Below, one piece after another: positions 7,118-15,664 of a DNA stretch of 36,857 bases. The notes under the pieces are model-generated. The model ran no database searches and was not told where the DNA came from. It saw only the letters and a program-made list of their open reading frames with translations. Position 1 is the first letter of the stretch, and each line of letters opens with the position of its first letter. Source of the DNA: Syntrophorhabdaceae bacterium (lineage in GTDB: Bacteria; Desulfobacterota; Syntrophorhabdia; Syntrophorhabdales; Syntrophorhabdaceae); NCBI GenBank assembly GCA_035541755.1, contig DATKMQ010000041.1:1-36857 (forward strand). The letters run 5' to 3'. Made by a program: the position numbers and the translations under genes.

Positions 7118-7914
7118 GAGCGCATAACGCGCATATTTTCTTCATCCATGTTGCCCATCTTGGGGGTTTCCATGACGCCCCCCAGATGGGCAAACCTTTT
7201 GTCGTTAATAAGAGATCGAAAAAAACCCTTCCCGATTTGGCCCTTGCCGATATGCCAGTGACGGTCTATCCGGCTCGCAAGGGCAGTCTTTGAATCGTTG
7301 AGGTGAAAGACGCCTATTTTGTGAGGCCCGAGCTTCTCCTCCACGCCGGTGAGAAACGCATTCCATGTCTTTTTTACACGTATGTCGCAGCCTGATTGAA
7401 ATAAGTGCGCCGTATCGATACAAATAAAGACCATCTCCTTTCTCTCCACACGTTCATAGATTAAGGCAAGCTCGTCCGCATCTTTGCCGATGGCCGTACC
7501 CTGGCCGGACGAATTCTCAAGCAAAATTTTCAGGTCGTGCCGTTCATGCACCCTGTTTATCGATTCCGCGATCATATTGACGCCGGTCGTCTTGTCCGTC
7601 CTCGTCCCGCAGTGTGCCACAAGGCCATCAAGACCAAGTGTAGCACAGAGCCCGGCCTCGTGCACAAAGGCTTTGAGATTGCGCTCGTCCTCATCGATCT
7701 TCGCAAGATTCGGCAAATAGGAGAGATGGCCGAAGACCATGATCTCTTTGTGGAGCTTGCGAAACGCATCAATTTCTTCATCCTTCCACGTTTTATACTC
7801 CCATGACCGGGGGTTCTTGAGAAAGACCTGGATTACCTGGCAGCCAAGCTTTTTCGCCTGCTCGAAAGTGCGTGCGAAGCCTTTTGATATGGGCATATGA
7901 AAACCTATTTTCAT
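7102..7914 (-). CDS. nfo: Endonuclease IV (AP endonuclease)
   Basis: A 270-residue TIM-barrel enzyme that cuts DNA 5' to abasic sites in base excision repair, using three metal ions. The start MKIGFHMPISKGF, the HCGTRTD segment, the metal-binding FHLNDSK motif and the late RHWHIGKGQIG motif are the usual endonuclease IV signatures, in order. I chose the ATG at 7914 because the conserved N-terminal strand begins there; an upstream extension in the same frame (to 8004) has no family character. The 3' end overlaps the convergent bS22-type gene by 16 bases. The gene is divergent from the phosphofructokinase gene, with ~100 bases between them. Chromosomal GC content resumes here. Confidence 0.93.
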   Translation of the reverse strand: MKIGFHMPISKGFARTFEQAKKLGCQVIQVFLKNPRSWEYKTWKDEEIDAFRKLHKEIMVFGHLSYLPNLAKIDEDERNLKAFVHEAGLCATLGLDGLVAHCGTRTDKTTGVNMIAESINRVHERHDLKILLENSSGQGTAIGKDADELALIYERVERKEMVFICIDTAHLFQSGCDIRVKKTWNAFLTGVEEKLGPHKIGVFHLNDSKTALASRIDRHWHIGKGQIGKGFFRSLINDKRFAHLGGVMETPKMGNMDEENMRVMRSYFLR

Positions 7915-8013
7915 TAACTCTCGCTTTCTGACCGCGCCCATTCTGTGTGGGCCGTAACAGGATATGATAAAAAGTCTTGCAAATAAAGCGAGAAAGATGC
8001 ACAATTAGAAAAT

Positions 8014-9258
8014 ATGGACAAAGGCCTTATGGGAATAGTCGTTGGTGGCGGGCCCGCGCCGGGCATCAACGGGGTCATCAGCGCTGCCACGATTGAAGCC
8101 ATCAACCAGGGCGGAAAGGTCGTCGGCATTGTGGGCGGCTTCAAAAGTCTCTTTGAAGGCACGAGTAAGATCGTCCCGCTCAGCATCGATGATGTTTCGA
8201 GAATCCATGCCACAGGCGGGTCCATATTGAGGACCTCCCGCGACGCCCCGGAAAACGCCAAAGCAAAGTTCGAAACGCTGATGACCACGCTTAAAGGTAT
8301 CGGCATCAAATACCTCATCACCATAGGCGGAGACGGCACCCTCTATATGGCGAACTGGATCGAGAAGGAGGCGCGCGGCTCTATTAGCGTAGTCCATACT
8401 CCAAAGACCATAGACAACGATATACCACTTCCCGGCGGCTTCTCCACTTTCGGCTATCAAACGGCGCGCCACGTGGGAGTATACATCGTCAACAACATCA
8501 TAGAAGACGCGCGGACCATGGGGCGATGGTATTTCATCACCACCATGGGCAGACATGCCGGTCACCTTGCGCTCGCCATGGGCAAGGCCGCGGGCGCCAC
8601 CGTATCGCTCATACCGGAAGAATTTCCCGGGAAACGGCTCTCCTTCAAGAAGGTCGCCGACATTCTCGCCGGTTCCATCATCAAGAGAATCTCCATGGGC
8701 AGGGATTATGGCGTGGCTATCCTTGCTGAAGGTATATCGGAAAAATTCGATCTGGAAGAACTGAAAACGTCCGACGAGGTTGAAAAGAATGAAGCAGGCG
8801 AGCTGAGGCTTTCCCAGATCCAGTTGGGAAGGCTGCTCAAGAATTCAGTCAATCAGACGCTCGATTCAATGGGGCTGAAGGTCGGTATCGTGGACAAGAA
8901 CATCGGCTACGAGTTGAGGGCCGCAAACCCGATTCCGTTCGATGTGGAATACACCCGCGATCTCGGGTTCGGCGCCGTGCAGTTCCTGCTTAGAGGCGGC
9001 TCCGGATCCATGATTGTTTCCTATGAGGGCAACATCCGGCCCGTTCCGTTCGTCGAGATGATCGATTATTCCACAGGAAAAGTAAAAATCAGGAAGGTCG
9101 GAACCGACACGGAGACCTATCAGGTCGCACGAAAATATATGATAAGGCTCGAACAGGAAGATTTTCAGGATGAAAAGCTCGATAGGCTCGCAAAGGCTGC
9201 CAATATGGAGCCGGAAGCATTCAAATCCCGCTTTGAGTATGTCCTTTCCACCGATTAA
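8014..9258 (+). CDS. 6-phosphofructokinase (PfkA-like family)
   Basis: A 414-residue phosphofructokinase that phosphorylates fructose 6-phosphate in glycolysis. The N-terminal loop is GGGPAPGINGVI, the phosphate-donor loop is GGDGT at residues 105-109, and the catalytic motif is PKTIDND starting at residue 130. At the two positions that usually separate ATP from pyrophosphate enzymes (E. coli G104 and G124) this protein has Gly108 and Lys131. Gly at the first is typical of ATP use and Lys at the second is typical of the pyrophosphate and longer families. Substrate preference is therefore undecided. The length exceeds bacterial PfkA (~320) and fits the group of longer PFKs in anaerobes. It precedes the HD-GYP gene by ~55 bases. 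Confidence 0.9.
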   Translation: MDKGLMGIVVGGGPAPGINGVISAATIEAINQGGKVVGIVGGFKSLFEGTSKIVPLSIDDVSRIHATGGSILRTSRDAPENAKAKFETLMTTLKGIGIKYLITIGGDGTLYMANWIEKEARGSISVVHTPKTIDNDIPLPGGFSTFGYQTARHVGVYIVNNIIEDARTMGRWYFITTMGRHAGHLALAMGKAAGATVSLIPEEFPGKRLSFKKVADILAGSIIKRISMGRDYGVAILAEGISEKFDLEELKTSDEVEKNEAGELRLSQIQLGRLLKNSVNQTLDSMGLKVGIVDKNIGYELRAANPIPFDVEYTRDLGFGAVQFLLRGGSGSMIVSYEGNIRPVPFVEMIDYSTGKVKIRKVGTDTETYQVARKYMIRLEQEDFQDEKLDRLAKAANMEPEAFKSRFEYVLSTD

Positions 9259-9312
9259 AACTGCCCGCTCTTTAGAACCCCGGAAGGTCCATGTACAGGA
9301 GAGACCTCGCTC

Positions 9313-10554
9313 ATGACGGATGAACAGCATAAACTCCAGGAAGTCCTGAACATCGGGCTCGAAGTCACACAAATAAAAGATATCGACATCCTCCTTGAGA
9401 GGATTCTCGTGAAGGCCCGCCAGTTCACGAACGCCGACGCCGGCTCCATATATATCAAGGAAGACGATACGCTGCGTTTCAGATACACGCAGAATGAAAC
9501 AGAGCAGAAAAAACTGCCCGCGGGCAAGAGGCTCATCTACTCCACGTTTTCGATTCCGGTAAATAGCAAATCAATCTCAGGGTATGTTGCCGATACGGGA
9601 GAGATGCTCAATATTGACGATGTCTACAGTCTGGGAAATGGGGTACCGTATTCCTTCGATCCGTCCTATGACAGGATCACCGGCTATCGGACTACATCCG
9701 TGCTCACGTTGCCGCTTCGGACTTACGCCAATGAAGTGGTCGGCGTTCTGCAGCTCATTAACGCCAAAGGAGGTGCGAACGAGATCATCTCCTTCGCGCG
9801 AAGCGACGAGCCCTACATCATGCACTTTGCAAATAACGCCGCTATAGCCATAGAGCGGGCACTGATGACGCGCGACATTATTCTCAGAATGATCAAGATG
9901 GCCGAGTTGAGAGACCCTATGGAGACGGGCTCGCACGTAAACAGGGTTGCGTCTTACGCCGTTGAGATCTATGAAATTTGGGCGAGGGAGCACGGCTTCG
10001 GGACCCAGGAAATAGAGCGGAATAAGGATGTGCTCAAGGTGGCAGCCATGCTCCACGATGTGGGCAAGGTGGCCATAACGGACCTGATCCTCAAGAAACC
10101 GGCCCGTCTCGACAGCTATGAATACGAGGTGATGAAACAGCACACCTATCTTGGCGCACAGCTTTTCTCGCATCAGCGCTCTGATTTCGATAGAGCAGCT
10201 TTTCTCGTAACCCTTAATCATCACGAACGCTGGGACGGCCAGGGATATCCCGGCCATATTGATTACGTCACCGGAGAGGCCCTCGCCGGTCTTCAGGATA
10301 TCAATGGCAGGGCACTCGGCAAAAAACAAGAGGAAATACCTGCTTTTGGCCGCGTAGTAGCCGTAGCGGATGTCTTCGATGCACTAAGCTCGGGCAGGGC
10401 ATACAAAGAGGCCTGGGAAGAAGAACGTGTGATCGAAACCATGAATAAAGAACGGGGCAGACATTTCGATCCGGAAATGCTCGACATCTTCTTCTCCATT
10501 CGAGACGTGATCAGAAACATCATGCACCTCTATCCCGATAAGACCGAAGAGTAA
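9313..10554 (+). CDS. GAF-domain HD-GYP phosphodiesterase (c-di-GMP signalling)
   Basis: A 413-residue cytoplasmic signalling protein. An N-terminal GAF sensor covers about residues 15-185, followed by an HD-GYP domain (about 190-410) that hydrolyses cyclic di-GMP. The metal-binding His248-Asp249 lies in MLHDVGKVAITD. HHE is at 303-305 and is followed by RWDGQGYP (306-313). The late VADVFDALSSGRAYK motif is also present, so the enzyme should be active. There is no membrane segment. It probably shares a transcript with the upstream phosphofructokinase. A PAS-GGDEF cyclase with the opposite activity is encoded at 19789-20721. The ligand of the GAF domain is unknown. Confidence 0.92.
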   Translation: MTDEQHKLQEVLNIGLEVTQIKDIDILLERILVKARQFTNADAGSIYIKEDDTLRFRYTQNETEQKKLPAGKRLIYSTFSIPVNSKSISGYVADTGEMLNIDDVYSLGNGVPYSFDPSYDRITGYRTTSVLTLPLRTYANEVVGVLQLINAKGGANEIISFARSDEPYIMHFANNAAIAIERALMTRDIILRMIKMAELRDPMETGSHVNRVASYAVEIYEIWAREHGFGTQEIERNKDVLKVAAMLHDVGKVAITDLILKKPARLDSYEYEVMKQHTYLGAQLFSHQRSDFDRAAFLVTLNHHERWDGQGYPGHIDYVTGEALAGLQDINGRALGKKQEEIPAFGRVVAVADVFDALSSGRAYKEAWEEERVIETMNKERGRHFDPEMLDIFFSIRDVIRNIMHLYPDKTEE

Positions 10555-10591
10555 GCTCGGGGGCTCATCCTCAACAAAGTTCTGGGAAGCC

Positions 10592-12025
10592 TCAGTTGGC
10601 TCGCGCCGATTGGTCGCTGGTGTCGGTCGCGCTATCTGAGCGTTTGATAGGGATAAAAAATATCTTCACGCTCTTGCTATCAACCCCGAAAAGACCCGAG
10701 AGGAATTCAAATCCCGGCCCTTCTTTATCCTTTTTGAGACTGAGTATAAAGGCAAACCGCGTTTTCCAGGTCTCATCCGTCCGTTCGTAAGTATAGAGGC
10801 CGTAGCACAGGTTCGTCGTGGTTCGATCGGACGTCTTTTTGCGCTCGTAGAGGGTGATGAGCGGCTTGATAATCCGGTCAAAGCCCCGGTCCCTGAAGGG
10901 CAAAATCGAGGGGAACAGGAAGGTTGCATCCTGGTTCTTTGCCTGGTATTCGAAGAAAGGCCAGACATTGAAAAAGACGCCCCTGTCATCCTCCATATAG
11001 CGGTTGATCACAACGATGCTGCGCTGGAAAAACCGTTCATCCTTCACGTAGAACTCGTATTCCCTGTAGATGGGCCAGAGGAAACTGAAGGTCCTGTCTT
11101 TTCCTTTTGTCTCTTTGGAGATGATGGGGAAATAGCTGTATCCGTTGTCTTCCTCACCGGCGGTTTTTGAAAAGATGGGCCAGAGGATATTCCACTTTTC
11201 TTTGTCCGGGTCCCTGGAGTAGGTGAAAAATGGCCAGAGCACCGCTTTGTACTCTCTTAGCCGCGACGTGGAGCGAAGATAAAAAGGTATGGCAAAAAAG
11301 GAGTCAATGGGCTCATCAGTGTCGAGGTTCTTCTCGTCCTTGAAAAAGATGGGCCAGAGATAAAAACGTGTCCTTCTCACACCGGGTCTCAGATGGTCCC
11401 CGTATAAGGGCCACGCCTTGAATCCCCGATCGGTGCCTCCGTAGGAGGCAAAGAAAGGCCAGAGCACGTTTGTCTTGGTTGCGCCGTCCGCCTCTATGTG
11501 GCTGTATAGTGGCCACGCGAAGAAATCTATCTCATCCTGCGAGAACCTGTTATAGAGGTACCCGTAAAATGGGAAAAACCCGCCATAGCTTCCTTTCTTT
11601 TCCGATCCGCCGCCGAAAAACAATAGAAATGCCGCATCGCTTTCTGTCTCACTCTTTTTGGAAAGATAGATAGGCACGAAGTATGATTTCTCAGGTGTAC
11701 TCTTACCGAGCGGAAAAAGGTAATGCAGAGTGCCTCCCTCCTCCGAGTCATAGGAGGAAAGAAAGGGCCTCACGACAAGGTGCTTGCCACCGCCCTCTTC
11801 ATCATATGAGACGAGCGGGCCGAGATATCTCTTTTCGTTGCCGAGCTCCCACGAGAGCGGCCAAAAAGCAAGTAGTGTGCACGGCAGGAAGACAAAAAAG
11901 AGAATCAGAGAAGAACAACAGAGTAACAGCAACCGCGATCGCGTTTGAAGGCCACTCGTATTCCGGCGAAGGAGAGGGCCGGTTTCATGACCACAAATAC
12001 AACAAGGCGGATTGATATTGAGCAT
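10592..12025 (-). CDS. Repeat protein rich in Trp-Pro-Phe/Ile/Leu motifs, unknown function
   Basis: Not recognised as a named family. After a Cys-containing N-terminus and one hydrophobic segment (about residues 33-55), the 477-residue product is built of many repeats around WPFF, WPIF or WPLY, such as NVLWPFFASYGG and NILWPIF. They are spaced irregularly at roughly 20-45 residues and separated by charged loops. Alternating aromatic strands with charged turns suggest a beta-rich envelope protein. The start overlaps the mlaD stop by one base (TGATG), so it is translationally coupled to a lipid-transport operon. A part in outer-membrane lipid handling is inferred from position only. An upstream TTG in frame adds one residue and is less likely. 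Confidence 0.75.
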   Translation of the reverse strand: MLNINPPCCICGHETGPLLRRNTSGLQTRSRLLLLCCSSLILFFVFLPCTLLAFWPLSWELGNEKRYLGPLVSYDEEGGGKHLVVRPFLSSYDSEEGGTLHYLFPLGKSTPEKSYFVPIYLSKKSETESDAAFLLFFGGGSEKKGSYGGFFPFYGYLYNRFSQDEIDFFAWPLYSHIEADGATKTNVLWPFFASYGGTDRGFKAWPLYGDHLRPGVRRTRFYLWPIFFKDEKNLDTDEPIDSFFAIPFYLRSTSRLREYKAVLWPFFTYSRDPDKEKWNILWPIFSKTAGEEDNGYSYFPIISKETKGKDRTFSFLWPIYREYEFYVKDERFFQRSIVVINRYMEDDRGVFFNVWPFFEYQAKNQDATFLFPSILPFRDRGFDRIIKPLITLYERKKTSDRTTTNLCYGLYTYERTDETWKTRFAFILSLKKDKEGPGFEFLSGLFGVDSKSVKIFFIPIKRSDSATDTSDQSARAN

Positions 12026-13008
12026 CAAAAGAAGGTGCCGAATATCGTTCCCAGAATGGTTATGGGCGTCATCTCCTGTAACCCTTCGGCGCCCTTTTGC
12101 AGCTTCTTCATGGCTTTCTCGGTCTCATTATAAAGGCTATCATCCTTGGCAAGCTTTCCTAAACTGCCCTCACCTTTTTTCACGCCTTCGGTGAGCTCTT
12201 TAATATTGCCCGCCGCGTCTTTCACGTCATTGTACAGCGTATCATCTCTTACAAGTTTTCCGAGCGTACCCCTTCCTTCCTCGATCTCGTTGGAAATGCT
12301 TTTGAGCGCAGAGACCGTATCTCTCGTGTCATTGTACAGCGTATCATCCTTGACGAATTTTCCCAATGTGCCCTTGCCTTTCTCAATGTCATCCGATATG
12401 GCCTGCATGTTCTTCACTATGCGGGTGACGTCGTTTTTGTTGGCAGACACGAGTTCCTTGAAATCACCGCTTGCAACCTGCATATTTTCGATGCTTTTCT
12501 TGAGCTCGACTTTTTCCTTTTCTCCGATGATGCCCTGGAATTCTCCCACCGTTTCGCCGAAATTCTTTGCGGCCACATCCACACGGGCAAAGATCTCATT
12601 CATGTCGGGCTGGGCGATGACGTTCGTGATCCTGCCTCCATCTGCAAGATAGGTCTGATGTGATCCCGGAATGATCTCAAGATATTTGTCGCCGAGCATC
12701 CCCTGTGTTTTCACGCTCACCGTGCTGTCGTCCGGTATCTTGACATTTTCCTTGATGAAGAGTGTGGCGACGGCCTTGTATCCTTCAAGGTCAATGCGTG
12801 TTACCTTACCTACCACCACTCCTGCGATTTGCACGCCGGAACGCGGATCAAGGCCGTTTGTGTTGCTGAAGGTGACCTTCAGCTCATAGCCGTGTCCTCG
12901 AAACATGCCGAACTTGCCTATCTTGAAGGACATATAGAACAGGCCGATGATGGCAATGAATACGAGAAGACCGACCTTGACCTCAGGGGAAATTTTACTG
13001 CTGTTCAT
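12025..13008 (-). CDS. mlaD: MlaD-family (MCE domain) lipid-transport protein
   Basis: A 327-residue periplasmic substrate-binding component of an Mla-type phospholipid ABC transporter. One membrane helix (residues 12-30) is followed by an MCE domain (about 38-118) with the typical GLDPRSGVQIAGVVVGKV segment and LGDKYLEI end. The C-terminal part is a long helical extension, much longer than in E. coli MlaD (183 aa). It contains three near-identical 16-residue units (211-226, 245-260, 279-294; pattern G-x-G-T/S-LGK-x3-DD-T/S-LYN) with a 34-residue period. Its start overlaps the end of mlaF by 14 bases. No mlaC or mlaB gene is nearby, so the helical tail may take part in bridging the periplasm, as proposed for other long MCE proteins. 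Confidence 0.88.
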   Translation of the reverse strand: MNSSKISPEVKVGLLVFIAIIGLFYMSFKIGKFGMFRGHGYELKVTFSNTNGLDPRSGVQIAGVVVGKVTRIDLEGYKAVATLFIKENVKIPDDSTVSVKTQGMLGDKYLEIIPGSHQTYLADGGRITNVIAQPDMNEIFARVDVAAKNFGETVGEFQGIIGEKEKVELKKSIENMQVASGDFKELVSANKNDVTRIVKNMQAISDDIEKGKGTLGKFVKDDTLYNDTRDTVSALKSISNEIEEGRGTLGKLVRDDTLYNDVKDAAGNIKELTEGVKKGEGSLGKLAKDDSLYNETEKAMKKLQKGAEGLQEMTPITILGTIFGTFF

Positions 13009-13768
13009 GATTACCTCCTATAAATCCCGGTATTCTTGTCGCTTGCAAAAACTCCTGCGTTGCCTTCTGCCCGCTCCTTCTTATCTCCTGGGGCGTCCCG
13101 TATTCAACGATCTTTCCATCCGCAAGCATGGCAACTCTATCGGCGATTCTGAACATACCGAGAATGTCGTGGCTGATGACCACATACGTTTTCTTGACGG
13201 TTGATTGGGTCTCTTTAATGAGGTCGAGTATTGAAAGCGATATAATCGGGTCGAGCGCGCTCGTCGGCTCATCGAAAAGAATGATCTCGGGCTCGAGAAC
13301 CAGCGCGCGCGCCAGACCAACTCTTTTCCTCATGCCGCCCGAGAGTTCTGCAGGCATCTTTTCCATGAATCCGATGAGGCCTACCTGCCTCAATCGTTCC
13401 TCGACGGTGTGCTCGATCTCTCTTTCCGATAGCCTTCTGTGCTCCTTAAGCGGGAACGCCACATTTTCGAAAACATTCATGGAGTCGAACAAAGCTGCCT
13501 CCTGGAAGAGCATGCCAAAGCCTTTCCTCACTTCGTTGAGTTCCTTCTCGCTAAGCTTGGTGATATCCTTTCCGTCGATCCAGATCTCTCCCGAATCGGG
13601 TTTCAAAAGGCCGATCAAGTGCTTTAAGAGTACACTTTTACCCCCGCCGCTCTGGCCGATGACCACGGTTATCTTTCCCTTTTCTATTTCGAGATTGATA
13701 CCATCCAGGACCTTCTGATCGCCGAAGCTCTTATGGATATCGATAATGTTAATGGCCCTGTTTTCCAT
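12995..13768 (-). CDS. mlaF: MlaF-type ABC transporter ATP-binding protein
   Basis: A 257-residue cytoplasmic ATPase that powers the Mla-type lipid transporter. Walker A is GQSGGGKS (residues 38-45), the signature is LSGGMRKRVGLARAL, Walker B is IILFDEPTSALDP and the switch His lies in VVISHD. These residues and the RKRVGLARA form are typical of the MlaF/MkL branch. The gene starts one base after mlaE ends and overlaps mlaD, so the three are clearly one unit. Confidence 0.93.
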   Translation of the reverse strand: MENRAINIIDIHKSFGDQKVLDGINLEIEKGKITVVIGQSGGGKSVLLKHLIGLLKPDSGEIWIDGKDITKLSEKELNEVRKGFGMLFQEAALFDSMNVFENVAFPLKEHRRLSEREIEHTVEERLRQVGLIGFMEKMPAELSGGMRKRVGLARALVLEPEIILFDEPTSALDPIISLSILDLIKETQSTVKKTYVVISHDILGMFRIADRVAMLADGKIVEYGTPQEIRRSGQKATQEFLQATRIPGFIGGNHEQQ

Positions 13769-13769
13769 A

Positions 13770-14543
13770 TCAGAACATAAGAGAAGTCAGGATATAGTCG
13801 GCGATGAGGATGCTGACGCTCGCGATGACGACGGCCTCAGTGGTGGCCTTTCCCACCCCTTCTGCCCCGCCCCGCGTGTTATAGCCTTTATAGCAGGAAA
13901 CAACACTGAATATGAGGCCGAAAACCGCCGCTTTGACAAGACCATTATAGATATCGCCGAGATCAAGATTCCTTTCGATCCTGTTCATAAAGGCGCCTTC
14001 GTTGATCCCCAGGAGACCGACGCCCACCAGATAGCCTCCTATGATACCGATGAAATCCGAGACGATCGTGAGGATGGGCAGCATGAGGAAGGACGCGACC
14101 ACTCGCGGCACCACGAGATACTTGACCGGGCTCAAGGCCATCACGGTGAGTGCGTCTATCTGCTCGGTGATCCGCATGGTTCCGAGCTCGGCCGCCATTG
14201 CCGAACCGGCCCTTCCCGTCACCATAAGACCCGTCAATACGGGTCCCAGCTCGCGCGTCATGCTCAAGGCCACAATCACACCCACGAGCCCCTCAGCGCC
14301 AAATTTCTTGAAACCGTACGATGACTGCAACGCAAGCACCATGCCGGTAAACATGCCCGTGATAATGACCACGACAAGCGAACGGACACCCACAAACTCC
14401 ATCTGTTTGAAGATATAATCGAACTTGAAAGGTCTCCGAAAACCGAAATAGAGGCACGTAAGGAACATAAGCGTAATGCCGCCCAATTCCTTGAGTGCCT
14501 GAAGCAGGGGTGATGTGATCGTTCGAAGAACCTTCTTAAACAT
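13770..14543 (-). CDS. mlaE: MlaE-type ABC transporter permease
   Basis: A 257-residue inner-membrane permease of the MlaE (DUF140) family. It shows the conserved ELGPVLTGLMVTGRAGSAMAAELG segment around residues 105-130, the EQIDAL turn and about five hydrophobic spans. The start MFKKVLRTI at 14543 overlaps the end of alr by 8 bases; the longer open frame upstream is an artefact of that overlap. With MlaF and MlaD it forms the core transporter that moves phospholipids between inner and outer membranes. Confidence 0.92.
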   Translation of the reverse strand: MFKKVLRTITSPLLQALKELGGITLMFLTCLYFGFRRPFKFDYIFKQMEFVGVRSLVVVIITGMFTGMVLALQSSYGFKKFGAEGLVGVIVALSMTRELGPVLTGLMVTGRAGSAMAAELGTMRITEQIDALTVMALSPVKYLVVPRVVASFLMLPILTIVSDFIGIIGGYLVGVGLLGINEGAFMNRIERNLDLGDIYNGLVKAAVFGLIFSVVSCYKGYNTRGGAEGVGKATTEAVVIASVSILIADYILTSLMF

Positions 14544-15651
14544 AGACCCTGGGCACCCTCTTGGATATTTTGCAGAGAATCTCGTATGGGATAGTCCCTG
14601 CGTACCGGGCAAGCTCATCGGCAGTCACGGCTTGACCCCCATCCCTGCCGAGCAAGACCACTTCGTCCGCAACATCGACCCCATTTATATCCGTAATATC
14701 TACAAGTATCCAGTCCATGCACACTGTGCCAACAATACTGCATTTCCTTTGCTTTATCAACACAAAAGCTTTGTTGGAAAGGGCCCTCGGGTATCCGTCG
14801 GCATAGCCCACCGGCACGTAAGCGACTTTCGTATTCCGGCTCGTGATAAACGTTCTTCCGTAGCTTAAGCTATATCCCGCGGGAACATCGCGGACTAAAG
14901 CCACTCTCGACACAAATTTCATGACCTGCTTTATCGGAAACGTTTGAGCGAGTTCAATCGAGGGATGAGAGCCATAGAGGCCTATACCCGCGCGAACCAT
15001 ATCAAAATGGGCGTCCGGATAATTGATAATGGCCCCGCTATTTGCCATATGGGCTATCTTCGGCCGTATTCCTGCGGCGATAAGCGCCGCCTGCGCCTCA
15101 CGAAACAAGGCCACCTGTTTCAATCCATAGTCGTCTCGCGTCTCCGAGGCGGAGAAATGACTCATGAGTCCTTCGCACGCCACGTTCCCCATGTTCTTGA
15201 GCGATTGCCCCACAAAGGCCATATCGGCAACGCTGAAGCCGAGCCTGCCCATGCCCGTGTCGATTTTGATGTGTGCTCTCACCGGCCTCGTCAAAGACGG
15301 ACTCTCTTCTCCGATTCTTTTGAGTGTCTTCACATCGTAGAAAACAAGGCTCAGGTCGTTCATTACCGCCGGCTCCAGGGCGTCCCAGGGGAAAGGCCCG
15401 CTCATAACGAGTATAGGAGTCTTTATGCCGGCAACGCGTAATTGTATGCCTTCTTCCACACTTGCAACCCCGAGATAATCTACGTTCAACCTTTCAAGGC
15501 GCCTGGAGACCTCGATGGCCCCGTGACCGTAAGCATCGGCCTTGACCACACAGAGCATCTTCACCCCGGCGGCAAGACGGGACCTCGCGATCGCAAGGTT
15601 TTCTTCCAATGCCCCTAAGTCGATGTATGCGATAGCCCTTGAAACGCCCAT
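14536..15651 (-). CDS. alr: Alanine racemase
   Basis: A 371-residue PLP enzyme that converts L-alanine into D-alanine for peptidoglycan. The cofactor Lys is K37 in VVKADAYGHG; other signatures are VDYLGVASVEEG and the SLSYGRTF segment that holds the catalytic Tyr. I placed the start at 15651 (MGVSRAIAYIDLGALEENL), where the family homology begins; the open frame continues upstream into hemL with no family similarity. The gene begins 13 bases after hemL and ends inside the mlaE start. Confidence 0.94.
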   Translation of the reverse strand: MGVSRAIAYIDLGALEENLAIARSRLAAGVKMLCVVKADAYGHGAIEVSRRLERLNVDYLGVASVEEGIQLRVAGIKTPILVMSGPFPWDALEPAVMNDLSLVFYDVKTLKRIGEESPSLTRPVRAHIKIDTGMGRLGFSVADMAFVGQSLKNMGNVACEGLMSHFSASETRDDYGLKQVALFREAQAALIAAGIRPKIAHMANSGAIINYPDAHFDMVRAGIGLYGSHPSIELAQTFPIKQVMKFVSRVALVRDVPAGYSLSYGRTFITSRNTKVAYVPVGYADGYPRALSNKAFVLIKQRKCSIVGTVCMDWILVDITDINGVDVADEVVLLGRDGGQAVTADELARYAGTIPYEILCKISKRVPRVYV

Positions 15652-15664
15652 ACGATTATCCCCT

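Noticed and set aside
7042-7293. 83-codon plus-strand frame
   Set aside because: It is out of frame with the bS22-type gene and runs antisense into nfo; the 30-codon frame has the family match and the ribosome-binding site.
7977-8005. TTGCAA-17-CACAAT as a phosphofructokinase promoter
   Set aside because: The -10 box is poor and would place the transcript start almost on the start codon.
9577-10329. 250-codon minus-strand frame
   Set aside because: It lies wholly antisense to the GAF/HD-GYP gene, whose catalytic motifs are intact.
12146-12652. 168-codon plus-strand frame rich in Ser/Phe/Pro
   Set aside because: It is antisense to mlaD; its repeats are the complement of the mlaD tail repeats.
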